Translations under genes and position numbers: made by a program
Shown: positions 47,201 through 56,803 of the stretch, piece by piece
Layout of the letters: the number at the start of each line of letters is the position of its first letter
Position numbering within the stretch: the stretch's first letter is position 1
Notes under the pieces: generated by a model
What the model saw: the letters and a program-made list of their open reading frames with translations, nothing else
Told to the model about the DNA's origin: nothing
The model's database searches: none
NCBI RefSeq assembly: GCF_000280925.3
Contig: NZ_CP012109.1
Location: forward strand, 4,298,501-4,362,500
DNA from: Myxococcus hansupus
GTDB lineage: Bacteria > Myxococcota > Myxococcia > Myxococcales > Myxococcaceae
Direction: 5' to 3'
DNA length: 64,000 nt

Positions 47201-47584
47201 TCAACCCGTCGCGGGGATGATGAACGCGGGTGTCGCGGCGAGGGGATGCGCGGGCAGTGCCCCATCAGGGGGTGGCGCCACACCGAGGCTTTCCGCCGTG
47301 GCAGGTGGGGCGTTGAGCCGCTCGCGCAGCTCCTTTCCCGCGGAGAACGACAGGGTCCGGCGCGTGGGTACCAGGACGCGCTCCCCCGTCTTCGGATTGC
47401 GGCCGGTGCGGGCTCGGCGCGTGCGCACGGCGAAGACGCCGAAGCCACGCAGCTCGATGCGCTTGCCGGCCACCAATGCACGGGACATCTCGTCGAAGAC
47501 CGCATGGACGATGGCTTCCACCTCACGCCGAGGAACGTGCGGTGCACGCTCCACGATGCGCTCGATGAGCTCACTGCGCGTCAT
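47201..47584 (-). CDS. HU/IHF-family DNA-binding protein with a C-terminal extension
   Basis: 127 residues. The first 92 are a standard HU/IHF fold: TRSELIERIVERAPHVPRRE, AIVHAVFDEMSRAL, KRIELRGFGVFAVRTRRAR, GRNPKTGERVLVPTRRTLSF and GKELRERLN. The NPKTGE and RRTLSFSAGKEL segments resemble IHF-beta more than HU. About 35 extra Ala/Pro-rich residues follow, ending FIIPATG. GGGAGGTG is an excellent ribosome site. It lies downstream of mnmA and the FecR-like lipoprotein, 73 bases after the latter. Confidence 0.85.
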   Translation of the reverse strand: MTRSELIERIVERAPHVPRREVEAIVHAVFDEMSRALVAGKRIELRGFGVFAVRTRRARTGRNPKTGERVLVPTRRTLSFSAGKELRERLNAPPATAESLGVAPPPDGALPAHPLAATPAFIIPATG

Positions 47585-47657
47585 GCACACCTCCCGCTGG
47601 GCGACCGGGGACTCTATCGAAGCGGGGCCCCGCAGGACAAACCGCCCTCCCCTTCGC

Positions 47658-48440
47658 TCAGCGAAGCCGGACGTCGGCCGGGCCTTCGACTTCCACCTTC
47701 CGGCCATCCGGGGTGCGCAGCAGCACCTCCGCGCCGGACGGCACCACCAGCCGCACGGTGCGGCCCAGCGGGATGTCGCCGCCCTCCAGCAGCACGGCGG
47801 TGGCCAGGTCGTCGGTCTCCGCCACGATGTAGCCGTCCTCCACCGTGGCCACCACGCCTTCCTCGCCCAGCGAGCCGGCGTGGATGTGCGGCACGCGAGG
47901 CCGGTGAGGAGGCGGCGGCAGCGGCTTGCGGGGTCCGTCCGTCGCCGCCGCATCCGACGCCTTCTTGGACGACAGGCCATTGGGCGTGAAGAAGGCGGCG
48001 AAGTACCCGCTGGGGTTGTAGGGGTCGTCCTGCTGGGCGCTCGCGGGCGTCACCTGCACCTGCGTGTAGCGCGCGGCGATGATGCGCAGCGGCCGGGGCG
48101 CCTCCCGGAGCTTGCCCTCCACGATCTGGCGGGACGGCAGGTTGACGCCGTGGAGCTTCGCCTCGTCCGCGTCCCCCACCTCCAGGGAGTCACCCTTCTT
48201 CAGGAAGCGCAGGCCGCCGCCGAAGAACTCCAGCACGGCGGGCCCGGTGGCCTTCAGCTCGTCATGGCCGAGCAACTGAGAGCCCACGGCGATGGGCCGC
48301 CACTCCTTGCCCTCCGCGCGCAGCACGGGCGCCCCGGCCGCGAGCAAGCCCGCGACGGGCTTGTCCGAGCGCTCCTTGCACCCTGACGCCACGGCCATGA
48401 CGACGGCCGCGAGCACACCGCTCACGAAGCGCTGCCCCAT
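47658..48440 (-). CDS. FecR-like lipoprotein
   Basis: 260 residues starting at ATG 48438-48440 with GAGGAG before it. MGQRFVSGVLAAVVMAVASGC is split here only for description: a signal peptide whose last four residues ASGC form the lipobox (Cys about 21). The body has beta-rich FecR-type strands: GKEWRPIAVGSQLLGHDELK, AVLEFFGGGLRFLKKGDSLEVG, and near the end VRLVVPSGAEVLLRTPDGRKV with EVEGPADVRLR. A Pro/His-rich stretch (about 165-185) links two beta regions. It starts 27 bases after mnmA. Role unknown; FecR-like domains in myxobacteria are often envelope scaffolds. Confidence 0.65.
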   Translation of the reverse strand: MGQRFVSGVLAAVVMAVASGCKERSDKPVAGLLAAGAPVLRAEGKEWRPIAVGSQLLGHDELKATGPAVLEFFGGGLRFLKKGDSLEVGDADEAKLHGVNLPSRQIVEGKLREAPRPLRIIAARYTQVQVTPASAQQDDPYNPSGYFAAFFTPNGLSSKKASDAAATDGPRKPLPPPPHRPRVPHIHAGSLGEEGVVATVEDGYIVAETDDLATAVLLEGGDIPLGRTVRLVVPSGAEVLLRTPDGRKVEVEGPADVRLR

Positions 48441-48467
48441 GTGATGTCTCCTCAAGCTGACGCGGGG

Positions 48468-49514
48468 TCAGACGATCCAACCACCGCCGAGCACGCGGTC
48501 CTGATCGTAGACCACCGCGGCCTGTCCCGGCGTCACCGCGCGCGCGGGCGCGTCCAACTTCACCGACACGAGCCCGTGCGGCGAGACATGAACCCGGCCC
48601 GGCGCGCCCGCGTGACGGTGGCGGATGCGGACCTCCACGGACTGGCTGGCCGGCGGCGGGCCGTCCACCCAATGCGGCTGGAGCAGACCGAAGTTGTCGC
48701 GGCCGGTGCCCTCGGCGGGGCCCACCACCACGCGCTGCGTCTCCGGCTCCAACCGGTGGACGTAGCGAATCTCGCCGCCGCCCAGGTTGAGCCCGCGCCG
48801 CTGGCCCACGGTGTAGCGGTGGATGCCCTGGTGCGTGCCGAGCACGTTGCCGTCGGTGTCGACGATGTCCCCGGCCGGCTGCGGCCCGGCGACCTTCTCC
48901 ACGAAGCCCGCGTAGTCACCGTCCGGCACGAAGCAGATCTCCATGCTCTCCGGCTTCTGGCTGGTGACCAGCCCGTGACGCTCGGCGACGGCGCGGACCT
49001 CCGCCTTCGTCATGCCGCCCACGGGGAAGAGGATGTCGCGCAGCTCGTCCTGGCCCAGCGTGAAGAGGAAGTAGCTCTGGTCCTTGGCGGTGTCGACGGC
49101 GCGGCGCAGATGGTACCGGCCGTCCACCTCCTCCACCCGGGCGTAGTGGCCGGTGGCCAGACGGGCGCCGAGCGCCCGCGCGCGCTTGAGCAGGAAGTTG
49201 AACTTCACGTCCCGGTTGCAGGCGACGCAAGGGATGGGCGTGCGGCCCCCCAGGTACGACTGGACGAAGGGGTTGATGACGCGGTCCTGGAAGATCTCCT
49301 CCGCGTTGGCCACGTAGAAGGGAATCCCCAGCGACTGGGCCACGGCCCGCGCGTCGTCGATGTCGTCGGGACTGCAGCAGCTCCCGCACGTCGCCTTGCC
49401 CTCATAGGACCAGACGCGCAGGGTGATACCGATGACCTCGTGGCCCTGCTCCTTGAGCAAGGCGGCCGCGGCCGAGGAATCCACCCCGCCGCTCATCGCA
49501 ACGACAACTCGCAT
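48468..49514 (-). CDS. mnmA: tRNA-specific 2-thiouridylase
   Basis: Thiolates U34 of Lys, Glu and Gln tRNAs. 348 residues: PP-loop [18 protein letters not shown] (about 3-20), the catalytic Cys pair in [14 protein letters not shown] (about 93-106) and [11 protein letters not shown] (about 191-201), [22 protein letters not shown] and [14 protein letters not shown]. The N-terminal [18 protein letters not shown] insertion (three Cys near residues 43-47) is seen in some delta-proteobacterial enzymes and may bind an Fe-S cluster or metal. The start is fixed by GGAG 6 bases before the ATG. Confidence 0.95.
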   Translation of the reverse strand: MRVVVAMSGGVDSSAAAALLKEQGHEVIGITLRVWSYEGKATCGSCCSPDDIDDARAVAQSLGIPFYVANAEEIFQDRVINPFVQSYLGGRTPIPCVACNRDVKFNFLLKRARALGARLATGHYARVEEVDGRYHLRRAVDTAKDQSYFLFTLGQDELRDILFPVGGMTKAEVRAVAERHGLVTSQKPESMEICFVPDGDYAGFVEKVAGPQPAGDIVDTDGNVLGTHQGIHRYTVGQRRGLNLGGGEIRYVHRLEPETQRVVVGPAEGTGRDNFGLLQPHWVDGPPPASQSVEVRIRHRHAGAPGRVHVSPHGLVSVKLDAPARAVTPGQAAVVYDQDRVLGGGWIV

Positions 49515-49608
49515 GGTGCTCCTTCCTACACGCCCCCGCGTCCGGGCGCACGCGGCAGGACGTCCCACCCGCCCTTTCCCGACGAAGTCGCCCGGCCGGG
49601 CCGCTGGC

Positions 49609-50877
49609 TCAGCGAGCGGCCTGGGTGTGCCACGCCTTCAGCCGGGCCTGGAGTGCCTCCGCCGTGTTCAGGGCCGGCTCATCCAGCACGGACTCCACGA
49701 GGAAGCGCGTGGCCTCGCCAACGACGGGGGACGGGCCCACGCCCAGGGTGGCCATGATGTCGCCCCCCGTCAGCGCCAGGTCCTTCGCTGACAGCGGCGG
49801 CTTGGACGCGGTGATGGCCTCCAGCCGGGTGAACAGGGCCTCTACCTCCGGGAGCTGCTCCGGCGCCCGGACCTGGACGCGAGCCCGGGCCACCGCCACC
49901 CACAGCGGAAGCTGCGCCGGTCCCAGGCGGGCCAACAGGCGCCGCAGCGAGGCGTCCGAGGCCCCCACCTGGGCCTCCGCCTTCGCGTGCTCCACGAGCA
50001 GCGCCACCAGGTCCGCCGCCTTGTTGGGGAACTTCAGGCGCAGCCCGATGTCACGCGTCTGGGCGCGGTCGGCCAGGTCGGCCAGCAGCACGGCCATCCG
50101 GACCTCCACCTCCAATGGAGCGGCCTGGACGGCGGCGCGGGCCAGCGAAGCGGCCTGGGGCTCCGCGCGGGCGACCTCCGGCAGGAACACGTCCAGCAGC
50201 CCGGTGTCCGCGAGCAACCGCAGGCCGATTTCGGCGCGGGGCGACAGGAGCAGCTTCACCAGCTCCTCGCGCACGCGCTCCAGGGCGACCTTGCGGAAGA
50301 CACCCAGCGTGGCGGGAATGGCGGCCCGGGTGGCGTCGTCGAGCGAGAACCCGAGCACCGCGGCGAAGCGCACCGCGCGCAAGGGCCGCAGGCCGTCCTC
50401 GGAGAATCGCTCCTGCGCGGAGCCCACGCAGCGGATGAGGTGGGCTTGGAGGTCCCCCTGACCGCCGAACGGGTCCACGAGCTCGCGATCCAACGGGTTG
50501 TAGGCCATCGCGTTGATGGTGAAGTCGCGGCGGGACAGGTCCTTGACGATGTCGCGTTCGAAGGCGACGGAGCTGGGCCGCCGGCCGTCGAGGTAGTCGC
50601 CCTCCGAACGGAACGTGGTGACCTCCACATGCGTGCCGTCCTGGAGGACGGTGACGGTGCCGTGCTGGATGCCGGTGGGGATGACCTTGCGGAAGGCGCG
50701 CTGGACCTCTTGCGGCAACGCGCTGGTGGCCACGTCGAAGTCCTTGGGATGGACCTGACGCACCATGTCCCGGACGCAGCCGCCCACCAGGTACACGGCG
50801 TGGCCCAGCTCGCGCAGCCGCGCGATGACGTCCAGCACGGGCTGGGGGATGTCGGCGTTGTGGAGGTTCGCGATCAT
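49609..50877 (-). CDS. CCA-adding enzyme / poly(A) polymerase (class II nucleotidyltransferase)
   Basis: 422 residues. The nucleotidyltransferase head has [11 protein letters not shown] (about 29-39), the metal pair DFDVATSA (Asp-x-Asp, about 46-48), [13 protein letters not shown] (about 118-130), [16 protein letters not shown] and [17 protein letters not shown] (about 157-173). The C-terminal half is helical. The head alone cannot distinguish CCA-adding from poly(A)-adding enzymes; the absence of an HD domain and the length are consistent with either. Start at ATG 50875-50877, where homology begins. Divergent from the SARP-like regulator. Confidence 0.85.
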   Translation of the reverse strand: MIANLHNADIPQPVLDVIARLRELGHAVYLVGGCVRDMVRQVHPKDFDVATSALPQEVQRAFRKVIPTGIQHGTVTVLQDGTHVEVTTFRSEGDYLDGRRPSSVAFERDIVKDLSRRDFTINAMAYNPLDRELVDPFGGQGDLQAHLIRCVGSAQERFSEDGLRPLRAVRFAAVLGFSLDDATRAAIPATLGVFRKVALERVREELVKLLLSPRAEIGLRLLADTGLLDVFLPEVARAEPQAASLARAAVQAAPLEVEVRMAVLLADLADRAQTRDIGLRLKFPNKAADLVALLVEHAKAEAQVGASDASLRRLLARLGPAQLPLWVAVARARVQVRAPEQLPEVEALFTRLEAITASKPPLSAKDLALTGGDIMATLGVGPSPVVGEATRFLVESVLDEPALNTAEALQARLKAWHTQAAR

Positions 50878-51092
50878 GAGTCCCAGGACCCGGACGACAT
50901 GCCCGGAGGCCCAGGACGCCTTGTACCGGCCGTCCTCGCCACATCCAAGCCCGGAGCCCTTCGCCCTGACGCGCGAAAGCAAGACGCGACGTTCTGCAAT
51001 GGCTTGTTCATTCCACCGTACGGAAGTTTTCGCCAGGAAAGCAAAACGTAAATTCCCATTAAAACCAGTACCAATGCGCGGGATGCGTTCGT

Positions 51093-53261
51093 ATGACAGT
51101 CATGGCGGCCATCCGGTACACGCGGGCATCGAGGGATGCAGTGCAGCAGGCGGACATGACTGGCTGGAGCGCCCAGTTGCTGGGCTACGCGCGCCTGCGA
51201 GGCCCCGATGGACAGGGAGTGAAGTTGGAGCGGCGTGCCGCCGCGCTGCTGGCCTACCTGGGGGTGGAGGGACCCGCCGACAAGGGCGCCGTGGCCGGCT
51301 TGCTGTGGCCCGACTCACCGCCCGCCACGGTGCGCAACAACATGCGCCAGTTGCTGCGCAGACTTCGGCTGCTCTGCGGCGGCGCGGAGCTGGTGGAGGG
51401 GGACCACCAGCAACTGGCGCTGTCGCCGGGCCTCACCCTGGACGTGGTCCGCCTGCGGCGAGCGGTGGGAGGCGCCGTGCCCCCGGACGTGCTGGCGTCC
51501 CTCTCGCAGGGCGCGGGCACGGGGCTGCTGTCCGGGCTGAGCTTCGACGACTGCGACGAACTGGCACGGTGGCTGGATGGGGCACGCACGGCGGTGGACG
51601 GCTGGGTGCGCAAGGCGCGCGAGGAGGAGGTCCAGCGCCGCATGGACACCCAGGACTGGCGGGCCGCCCTGGCCCTGGCCGAGGCGTGGGCCCAGCAGGA
51701 ACCCGAGTCGGAGCAGGCGGGCCGCCACCTCATCCAACTCCATTACCTGTTGGGAGACCGGGGGGCGGCGCTCGCCGCCTTCGAACGGCTGCGCGCCACG
51801 CTGTCACACGACCTGGGCGTCACGCCGATGCCCGAGACACTGACGCTGGTGCGCAGCATCGAACGTTCCGCGCAGAGGGCACCGCCCGCCCTCCGTCCCA
51901 CCCGGCGAGCCCTCCCCCTGAGCGTGCTCCGTCCGCCTGTGCTCGTGGGCCGGGAGGAGGCGCTGCGCCAGCTCCAGGAAGGCGCGGCGGCGGGACAACT
52001 GCTCTTCGTCACCGGTGAAGCGGGGAGCGGGAAGACGCGCCTCACCGAGGAGTTCGCCGCGTCGATGGGAAACTGGGTCCGCATGGAAGCGCGTCCCAGC
52101 GACCAGGACGTGCCCTATGCGTCGCAGACCCGCGCGCTCCGGGTGCATCTCGCCCGGAGCCCCGACGTTCAGCTCCCGGAGTGGGTCCGCGTGGAGGTCT
52201 CCCGCCTCCTGCCGGAGCTCGGAGGCTCGAGCCCCCTGCCCCCGATCGTTTCCGAGGCCGACGAGCTGCGCTTCTACGACGCCCACGCGGAGGCCATCGC
52301 CCTGCTGCACCGGGACTCCGACGTGGTTATCGTCGACGACGTCCAGTTCTGGGACCAGGCCAGCGCGAAGGTGTTCATGTACGCGCTCACCCGTCTCCTG
52401 GAGGGGAAACAGGGAGCGCGGAGGCCCGTCTTCATCGACTGCTACCGCAGGGGCGAGCTGCCCCACTACTCCGAAGCCAACGTGCGCAAGCTCGTGGACG
52501 CGGGCGTGGCGCGCGTCATCGAGTTGGGGACCTTGTCGGCCGGCGAGGTCCGCGAACTGCTCGCGGGCCTGGAGCTGCCTGACGCGGAGCACCACGCCGA
52601 CGCGCTGGCGCGCTACACCGGCGGCAACCCGCTCTACGTCATGGAGACGCTGAAGCACCTCATCGAAACCGAGGCCCTCCACAAGGAATGGCCGCCGCGG
52701 CTGCCGCCACCTGGCCGCGTGGGCCCGCTCATCCAGCGCCGGATGGAGCGGCTCTCCCCTCGGGCCCGGCTGACCGCCCAGCTCGCCGCGATGGCGGACG
52801 TCCACTTCCGGGCCACGCTCGCGCCCGAGGCGCTCCAGCTCAGCGTCGAACATCTGCACGCCGCGCTGGCGGAACTCGAGTCCGCGCAGATTCTCGTGGG
52901 CGAGCGCTTCACCCACGACCTGGTGATGGAGGCGGTCCGCGCGAGCGTGTCTGCCTCCGCCGCGCGCTTTCTGCACGAACGGCTGGCGCGCGCCTTCGAA
53001 CAGGACGCGGCGCCCGCCATCGTCGTGGCCCACCACTGGATGGAAGCCGGACAGGACGAGCGCGCGCTCCCCTTCCTGCTCACGGCCGCGCAGGTGGACG
53101 AACGGCTGCTGCCCAAGGGTCAGGCCGCGGGCCACTACGCCCGCGCGGCGATGCTGCTCGAAGCGGCGGGCCGGCACGAGGAGGCCGTCAACGCCCGCGC
53201 GGCCGAAGCCCGGTGCCGAAGGGCCGAAGGAGCGCCCGCCCCGGAGACGTCCGGGGCGTAG
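51093..53261 (+). CDS. SARP/BTAD-type transcriptional regulator with AAA ATPase module
   Basis: 722 residues. Residues about 25-110 form an OmpR-like winged helix of the AfsR/SARP kind (LLGYARLRGPDGQGVKLERR, DSPPATVRNNMRQLLRRLR). Residues about 180-260 are the bacterial transcriptional activator domain of TPR-like helices. An ATPase follows with VLVGREEALRQLQ, Walker A FVTGEAGSGKTRL (about 305-317) and Walker B DVVIVDDVQFWD (about 410), then a helical tail with YTGGNPLYVMETLKHL and RMERLSPRARLTAQLAAM. This is an abbreviated LAL/AfsR architecture. Target genes are unknown; several possible starts exist within the first 22 residues. Confidence 0.78.
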   Translation: MTVMAAIRYTRASRDAVQQADMTGWSAQLLGYARLRGPDGQGVKLERRAAALLAYLGVEGPADKGAVAGLLWPDSPPATVRNNMRQLLRRLRLLCGGAELVEGDHQQLALSPGLTLDVVRLRRAVGGAVPPDVLASLSQGAGTGLLSGLSFDDCDELARWLDGARTAVDGWVRKAREEEVQRRMDTQDWRAALALAEAWAQQEPESEQAGRHLIQLHYLLGDRGAALAAFERLRATLSHDLGVTPMPETLTLVRSIERSAQRAPPALRPTRRALPLSVLRPPVLVGREEALRQLQEGAAAGQLLFVTGEAGSGKTRLTEEFAASMGNWVRMEARPSDQDVPYASQTRALRVHLARSPDVQLPEWVRVEVSRLLPELGGSSPLPPIVSEADELRFYDAHAEAIALLHRDSDVVIVDDVQFWDQASAKVFMYALTRLLEGKQGARRPVFIDCYRRGELPHYSEANVRKLVDAGVARVIELGTLSAGEVRELLAGLELPDAEHHADALARYTGGNPLYVMETLKHLIETEALHKEWPPRLPPPGRVGPLIQRRMERLSPRARLTAQLAAMADVHFRATLAPEALQLSVEHLHAALAELESAQILVGERFTHDLVMEAVRASVSASAARFLHERLARAFEQDAAPAIVVAHHWMEAGQDERALPFLLTAAQVDERLLPKGQAAGHYARAAMLLEAAGRHEEAVNARAAEARCRRAEGAPAPETSGA

Positions 53262-53271
53262 CGCCGGGGTG

Positions 53272-53601
53272 TCACGGGCAATACGTGCAGTAGAAGAATT
53301 GCGAGTGGAGCGCGTACTGCGACGACTCGCCCGTGCACGTCACCGTACAGTCATTGGCCGTGACACAGCGGCCGAGCTGCCCTTCACGCTCGATGGGGAA
53401 GGACGTCCAGTAGGTGGTGATACGGGGGCGGTAGAGCGTCGTGCAGGCCTGCGAGGAGACCTCGTCCGACGGAGCCTCGGCTTCTTGCGCCGCCTCGGCG
53501 GGCGTGAGCACCGCGCCCTCCTCGTTCAGGTCCATGTCTCCGCCGCATGCCACCAGGAAGCCAGCCACCACGGATACCGCCGCAGCCTGAATCGTTCTCA
53601 C
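53272..53601 (-). CDS. small Cys-rich lipoprotein
   Basis: 109 residues from a GTG at 53599-53601, which has GAGAGGG 7 bases upstream. Lipobox FLVACGG (Cys about 19). The mature part begins with an acidic linker (MDLNEEGAVLTPAEAAQEAE) and ends in a Cys-rich block: QACTTLYRPRITTYWTSF, RCVTANDCTVTCTG, FFYCTYCP. The pattern of aromatic TYW/TYY strands and Cys pairs resembles DUF6289-type peptides seen at 59759 in this window. Function unknown; probably a cell-surface disulfide-stabilised lipoprotein. It is convergent with the SARP gene, only 10 bases away. Confidence 0.65.
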   Translation of the reverse strand: MRTIQAAAVSVVAGFLVACGGDMDLNEEGAVLTPAEAAQEAEAPSDEVSSQACTTLYRPRITTYWTSFPIEREGQLGRCVTANDCTVTCTGESSQYALHSQFFYCTYCP

Positions 53602-53939
53602 GGGCAAACCCTCTCAGTGAAGTTGCACAGCCACGGGATTGTGCCGCAGTAACCTGTTTCAACCGAGGAATAAGCGTCCTCCCAGAAAATCTTGAACGCG
53701 GCGGCCCTGGAAGGTAGGAGACCGGCATACCTCATGGATCTCACCGGTGACTCGGGATTGAATGACGCTGGGACGTGTTGACACGGGGACGCAGCGCATC
53801 GGTTATCGCCGCGAAACATCCACTCACGAGCCCTTTGACAACCGGTCCTGGGCGGTTGGCCACAGGTGTGCTAACGCAACGGACGTCCGCTCCACGGTCC
53901 CCCCGATGCCACCGGTAGCGACTACAGGCAATCATCCAC
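53602..53939. other. intergenic region with a promoter
   Basis: No gene seen. TTGACA (53778-53783), 18 bases, GTTATC (53802-53807) reads toward the zinc-finger gene, about 130 bases before its ATG. The left part should hold the lipoprotein promoter. Confidence 0.4.
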
Positions 53940-54685
53940 ATGCCACGAACCCGTAGCCTTCGTTCTGTTTCCTCACTTCAATCCACGCGAACCTCCCGGG
54001 TTCCCGCCTCGGCGCAGCCGCCGCTGGAGCAGGCGTTCCGCGCCGTGCTGCGCGAGGAGCTCGCCGGACAAGTGTCGCCCTTGACGGCCTCGCTCCTGCG
54101 CATCGCGGAGAGCCTGTCCCCCGGGAAGCAGCTCCGCCAGCCGCAGCGCCCGTTGTCGAACGCGGCGGCGCTGAGCGCCCTGGCCGCGCTGGCGCCGGTG
54201 GAGGCCGAGCACGAGGACGCCGAGCTAGAAGAAAGCGCGCCGGAAGCGCGGGCGTGCGCGGTCATTGGCTGCAAGCGGCCGGTGCGCAGCCTGGGCTACT
54301 GCGCGGCCCACTACCAGAAGCGGCGCCTGATGGTCGCCTCCGGGCGCCTGCATCAGGCCTGGACGGAAGACGCCGCGCCGCACAGCATCCCGGACGTCAT
54401 CCTGGGCCGGCAGCGCCGGGAGACCACCGAGGCGCCGGCCGCGGCCGTCATCCCGCAGGCGGCGCGCGCCAGCGAGGACCTCGCGTCTGGGTTCGCAAGA
54501 AGGGCAGCGCCGCGACGGTGACGCCGACGAACGGCGACTCGCAGGCGCCCCTGCTGGGCCAGGCCTCGGTCATTCCGCCCATCCAGCCGTCCGGGCCGTC
54601 CGGGCAGCGCTCCGAGCGAGAGCAGGTCGCCTCCATCGTGGAGCAGTGGGCGAGCGAGTTCCGCGCGAACAAGCATCGCTCGTGA
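53940..54685 (+). pseudogene. zinc-finger-like protein interrupted by a single frameshift
   Basis: Reading from ATG 53940 gives a helical N-terminus (PPLEQAFRAVLREELAGQV), an Ala/Glu-rich middle and a Cys/His block ACAVIGCKRPVRSLGYCAAH followed by YQKRRLMVASGRLHQAW, which looks like a small zinc finger (C-x5-C...C-x3-H). The frame then ends at 54521 with an implausible tail. Shifting frame near 54480 continues as VWVRKKGSAATVTP...REQVASIVEQWASEF to a TGA at 54685, with strong codon bias throughout. One base seems missing in CTCGCG. It could be a real disruption or a base-calling error; if intact the protein would be about 248 residues. Confidence 0.6.
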
Positions 54686-54847
54686 CGCGCCCGGGGCCCT
54701 GGGGCTCCGACGCGGCGCGGCACGCAGCAACCATGGGCGGTGTGTGGCAATAGCACCGCCCATGACGGTCGCATGACAGAGCGCGGGCATGGTTCCACGG
54801 ACTCGCATCAGCGGCAGCCGCCGCTGGGCCCTCCCTGGATCCTCCGC

Positions 54848-55876
54848 ATGGACTCCGCGACCCGCAGCAGCGACTTCCCGTCACTCTCCCGAGACGCAGA
54901 ACGCCAGCTCATCGCGCGCACGCGGCCCTTCGCCGCGCAGGACCCGCGCCGGAGCTGGTGGGAGGTGGGGACCACCTTCGCCGCGTTGGTGGCCGCGGTG
55001 GCGCTGGCCACGCTGCCGCCGTGGTGGCCCCTGCGGGTGGTGGGAAGCGTGGTGCAGGCGCTGGTGCTGATCCGCTCCTTCATCCTGGTGCATGACTACC
55101 TGCACGGTTCGCTGCTCTCGGGTTCGAAGTGGGCGCGGGCGATCTTCCACACGCACGCGGTGCTGCTGCTCACGCCCCCGAAGGTCTGGAGCGAGACGCA
55201 CAACCACCACCACGCGAACACGGCGCGCCTGGCGGCCTCCGCGTCGGGGACGTTCACCACGTGGACGGCCCAGCAGTGGAAGGAGGCCACGGCGCTGGAG
55301 CGGTTGGCCTACGTCGTCGAGCGGCACCCTGTCATCATGCTCTTCGCGTACCCGTTCGCGTTCCTGAGCGGGCTGTGCATCGTGCCCTTCTTGAAGCAGC
55401 CACGGCGCTACTGGAGCGCGGGCTTCGCCGTGGCGCTGCACGTGGCCATCAGCCTGGCCGTCCTCCACTTCGGCGGCCTGGGTGTGTACCTCACGGCGAT
55501 GGTGCTGCCGCTGTCGCTCGGCTACGCGTTGGGGGCGTACCTCTTCTTCTCGCAGCACAACTTCCCGGACGTGTCCCTCCGCGAGGACGCGGACTGGACG
55601 CACGCGAGCGCCGCGCTGGAGGCCTCGAGCTACCTGGCCTGTGGTCCGGTGATGGCGTGGTTCACGGGCAACATCGGCTACCACCACGTGCACCACCTCA
55701 ACCCGCGCATCCCCTTCTACCGGCTGCCGGAGGCCATGGCCGCCATCCCCGAGCTCCAGCACCCGCGCACCACCACCCTGCACCCTCGGGACGTGCTGGC
55801 GTGTCTGCGGCTCAACGTTTGGGACGCGAACCGGGGCCGGATGGTGCGCTTCCGGGACGTCCAGGCCACGCGCTGA
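54848..55876 (+). CDS. membrane fatty-acid desaturase
   Basis: About 342 residues with four to six membrane segments and the three histidine boxes of di-iron desaturases: HDYLHGS (H-x3-H, about 83-89), HNHHHANT (H-x2-HH, about 118-125) and HHVHHLNP (H-x2-HH, about 280-287). The overall look matches acyl-CoA or acyl-lipid desaturases. The start is uncertain: ATG 54848 fits the conserved part, but in-frame starts lie at 54773 and 54740 and none has a clear ribosome site. It is the last ordinary chromosomal gene before the tRNA and island. Confidence 0.8.
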   Translation: MDSATRSSDFPSLSRDAERQLIARTRPFAAQDPRRSWWEVGTTFAALVAAVALATLPPWWPLRVVGSVVQALVLIRSFILVHDYLHGSLLSGSKWARAIFHTHAVLLLTPPKVWSETHNHHHANTARLAASASGTFTTWTAQQWKEATALERLAYVVERHPVIMLFAYPFAFLSGLCIVPFLKQPRRYWSAGFAVALHVAISLAVLHFGGLGVYLTAMVLPLSLGYALGAYLFFSQHNFPDVSLREDADWTHASAALEASSYLACGPVMAWFTGNIGYHHVHHLNPRIPFYRLPEAMAAIPELQHPRTTTLHPRDVLACLRLNVWDANRGRMVRFRDVQATR

Positions 55877-56060
55877 GAGGCCGCCAGGGCCCCGGGGGGC
55901 CGGGCTCCGTGGAAACGGGCGCGCAGGCGCGTTGCGCGCGCCGGGCCGCCTGCTATAACGCACGCCGTTGCGCATGCGCCCGCGGCCGTGGGGTGCATGG
56001 TGGTGGCTTTCTGGCGGACCTCCGTCAGTCAGCGCAGTGCGTGGAGTCCGTGGGACGCAT

Positions 56061-56134
56061 GACCCCGTAGCTCAGTTGGATAGAGCGACGGTTTCCTAAA
56101 CCGTAGGCCACAGGTTCGATTCCTGTCGGGGTCA
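56061..56134 (+). tRNA. tRNA-Arg (anticodon CCU)
   Basis: Cloverleaf: acceptor GACCCCG/CGGGGTC, D-arm GCTC/GAGC, anticodon stem ACGGT/ACCGT with loop TTCCTAA (anticodon CCT, reading AGG), T-arm ACAGG-TTCGATT-CCTGT, discriminator A. CCA is not encoded. Its 3' half is a likely phage or island integration target: the sequence character changes directly after it. Confidence 0.95.
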
Positions 56135-56290
56135 CTCAGTAAGTCGTCTTTGATTGTGGCACCTTTGTGGCGAGTGGGTTCAATCCTCGCACAGTACTGG
56201 TGCCAGTACGGCCGAGCCAAAGTCAGACACGCATGGCGAGGTGCTTGTGGACGGATTGCTCCGGCGCAGAGCCTTTTCGAATCCCCGACG
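56135..56290 (-). other. possible integrase C-terminal remnant next to the tRNA
   Basis: On the minus strand an open frame (LTLARPYWHQYCARIEPTRH, then KGATIKDD) runs into the tRNA. The Trp-His-Gln/Thr-Arg-His wording and the position resemble the tails of phage integrases whose attachment site overlaps the int gene, as described for the myxophage Mx8 arrangement. No catalytic Arg-His-Arg-Tyr is left, so at most a relic. Weak evidence. Confidence 0.3.
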
Positions 56291-56293
56291 GCC

Positions 56294-56752
56294 ATGACAG
56301 CTTTGCGGCTGAGTGCTGCGGCGTTCGTGGCCATCGGCTGCGCCAGTGCCCCCGTACTGCGGGGCCATCTACTCACTGGGTGATGGCGTCTACTACGCCA
56401 GCATGCCCTCCCCCCTGAGCGAGCCGGCCCCCGTGGGTCCGTCGAAGAAGAAGACATGCATCCCCCCTCGCTACGTTGTCGATGAGAGAGGCCGGGCGAT
56501 TGTGCTCGGGGACTTCCACAGCCATCCGTGGTCCCCCTCGGCGATGACGCCCACGGACCGCCTCGCCAGGACGCAATCTGGAGCATCCGCATCCAGTTCG
56601 ACCGGGCCTGCACCATCACCAAACTGGTGCCGAATCTCGGCAGCGAGCAACCCGGAGAGGTCTACCTCCGACAACGCAAGCGCTGGAAGCTGGTGGGCAT
56701 CATCAAGAACGAGGACAAGGGCCCCGGCTTCGTCACTTCGGTGGACGACTGA
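56294..56752 (+). pseudogene. JAMM/MPN-type metalloprotease-like lipoprotein with two frameshifts
   Basis: Pieces of one protein lie in two phases. ATG 56294 opens a signal peptide with lipobox AIGC (MTALRLSAAAFVAIGCASAP). After a +1 shift near 56355 the frame gives YCGAIYSLGDGVYYASMP, CIPPRYVVDERGRAIVLGDF and HSHPWSPSAMTPTD, which fits the JAMM zinc motif H-x-H-x7-[S/T]-x2-D. A -1 shift near 56570 restores the original phase and yields QDAIWSIRIQFDRACTITKL and ends VTSVDD at 56752. Codon bias is kept throughout, so the decay is recent or the shifts are base-calling errors at short homopolymers. Confidence 0.55.
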
Positions 56753-56803
56753 GGGCTGAGCGTGTCGATGCACATTCGGATTCGTGGCCCGCACGGAGGC
56801 CCC

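Noticed and set aside
56029..56622. Minus-strand frame running through the tRNA
   Set aside because: The [20 protein letters not shown] wording is just the antisense translation of the tRNA and is a common false protein; only the part right of the tRNA may be an integrase relic.
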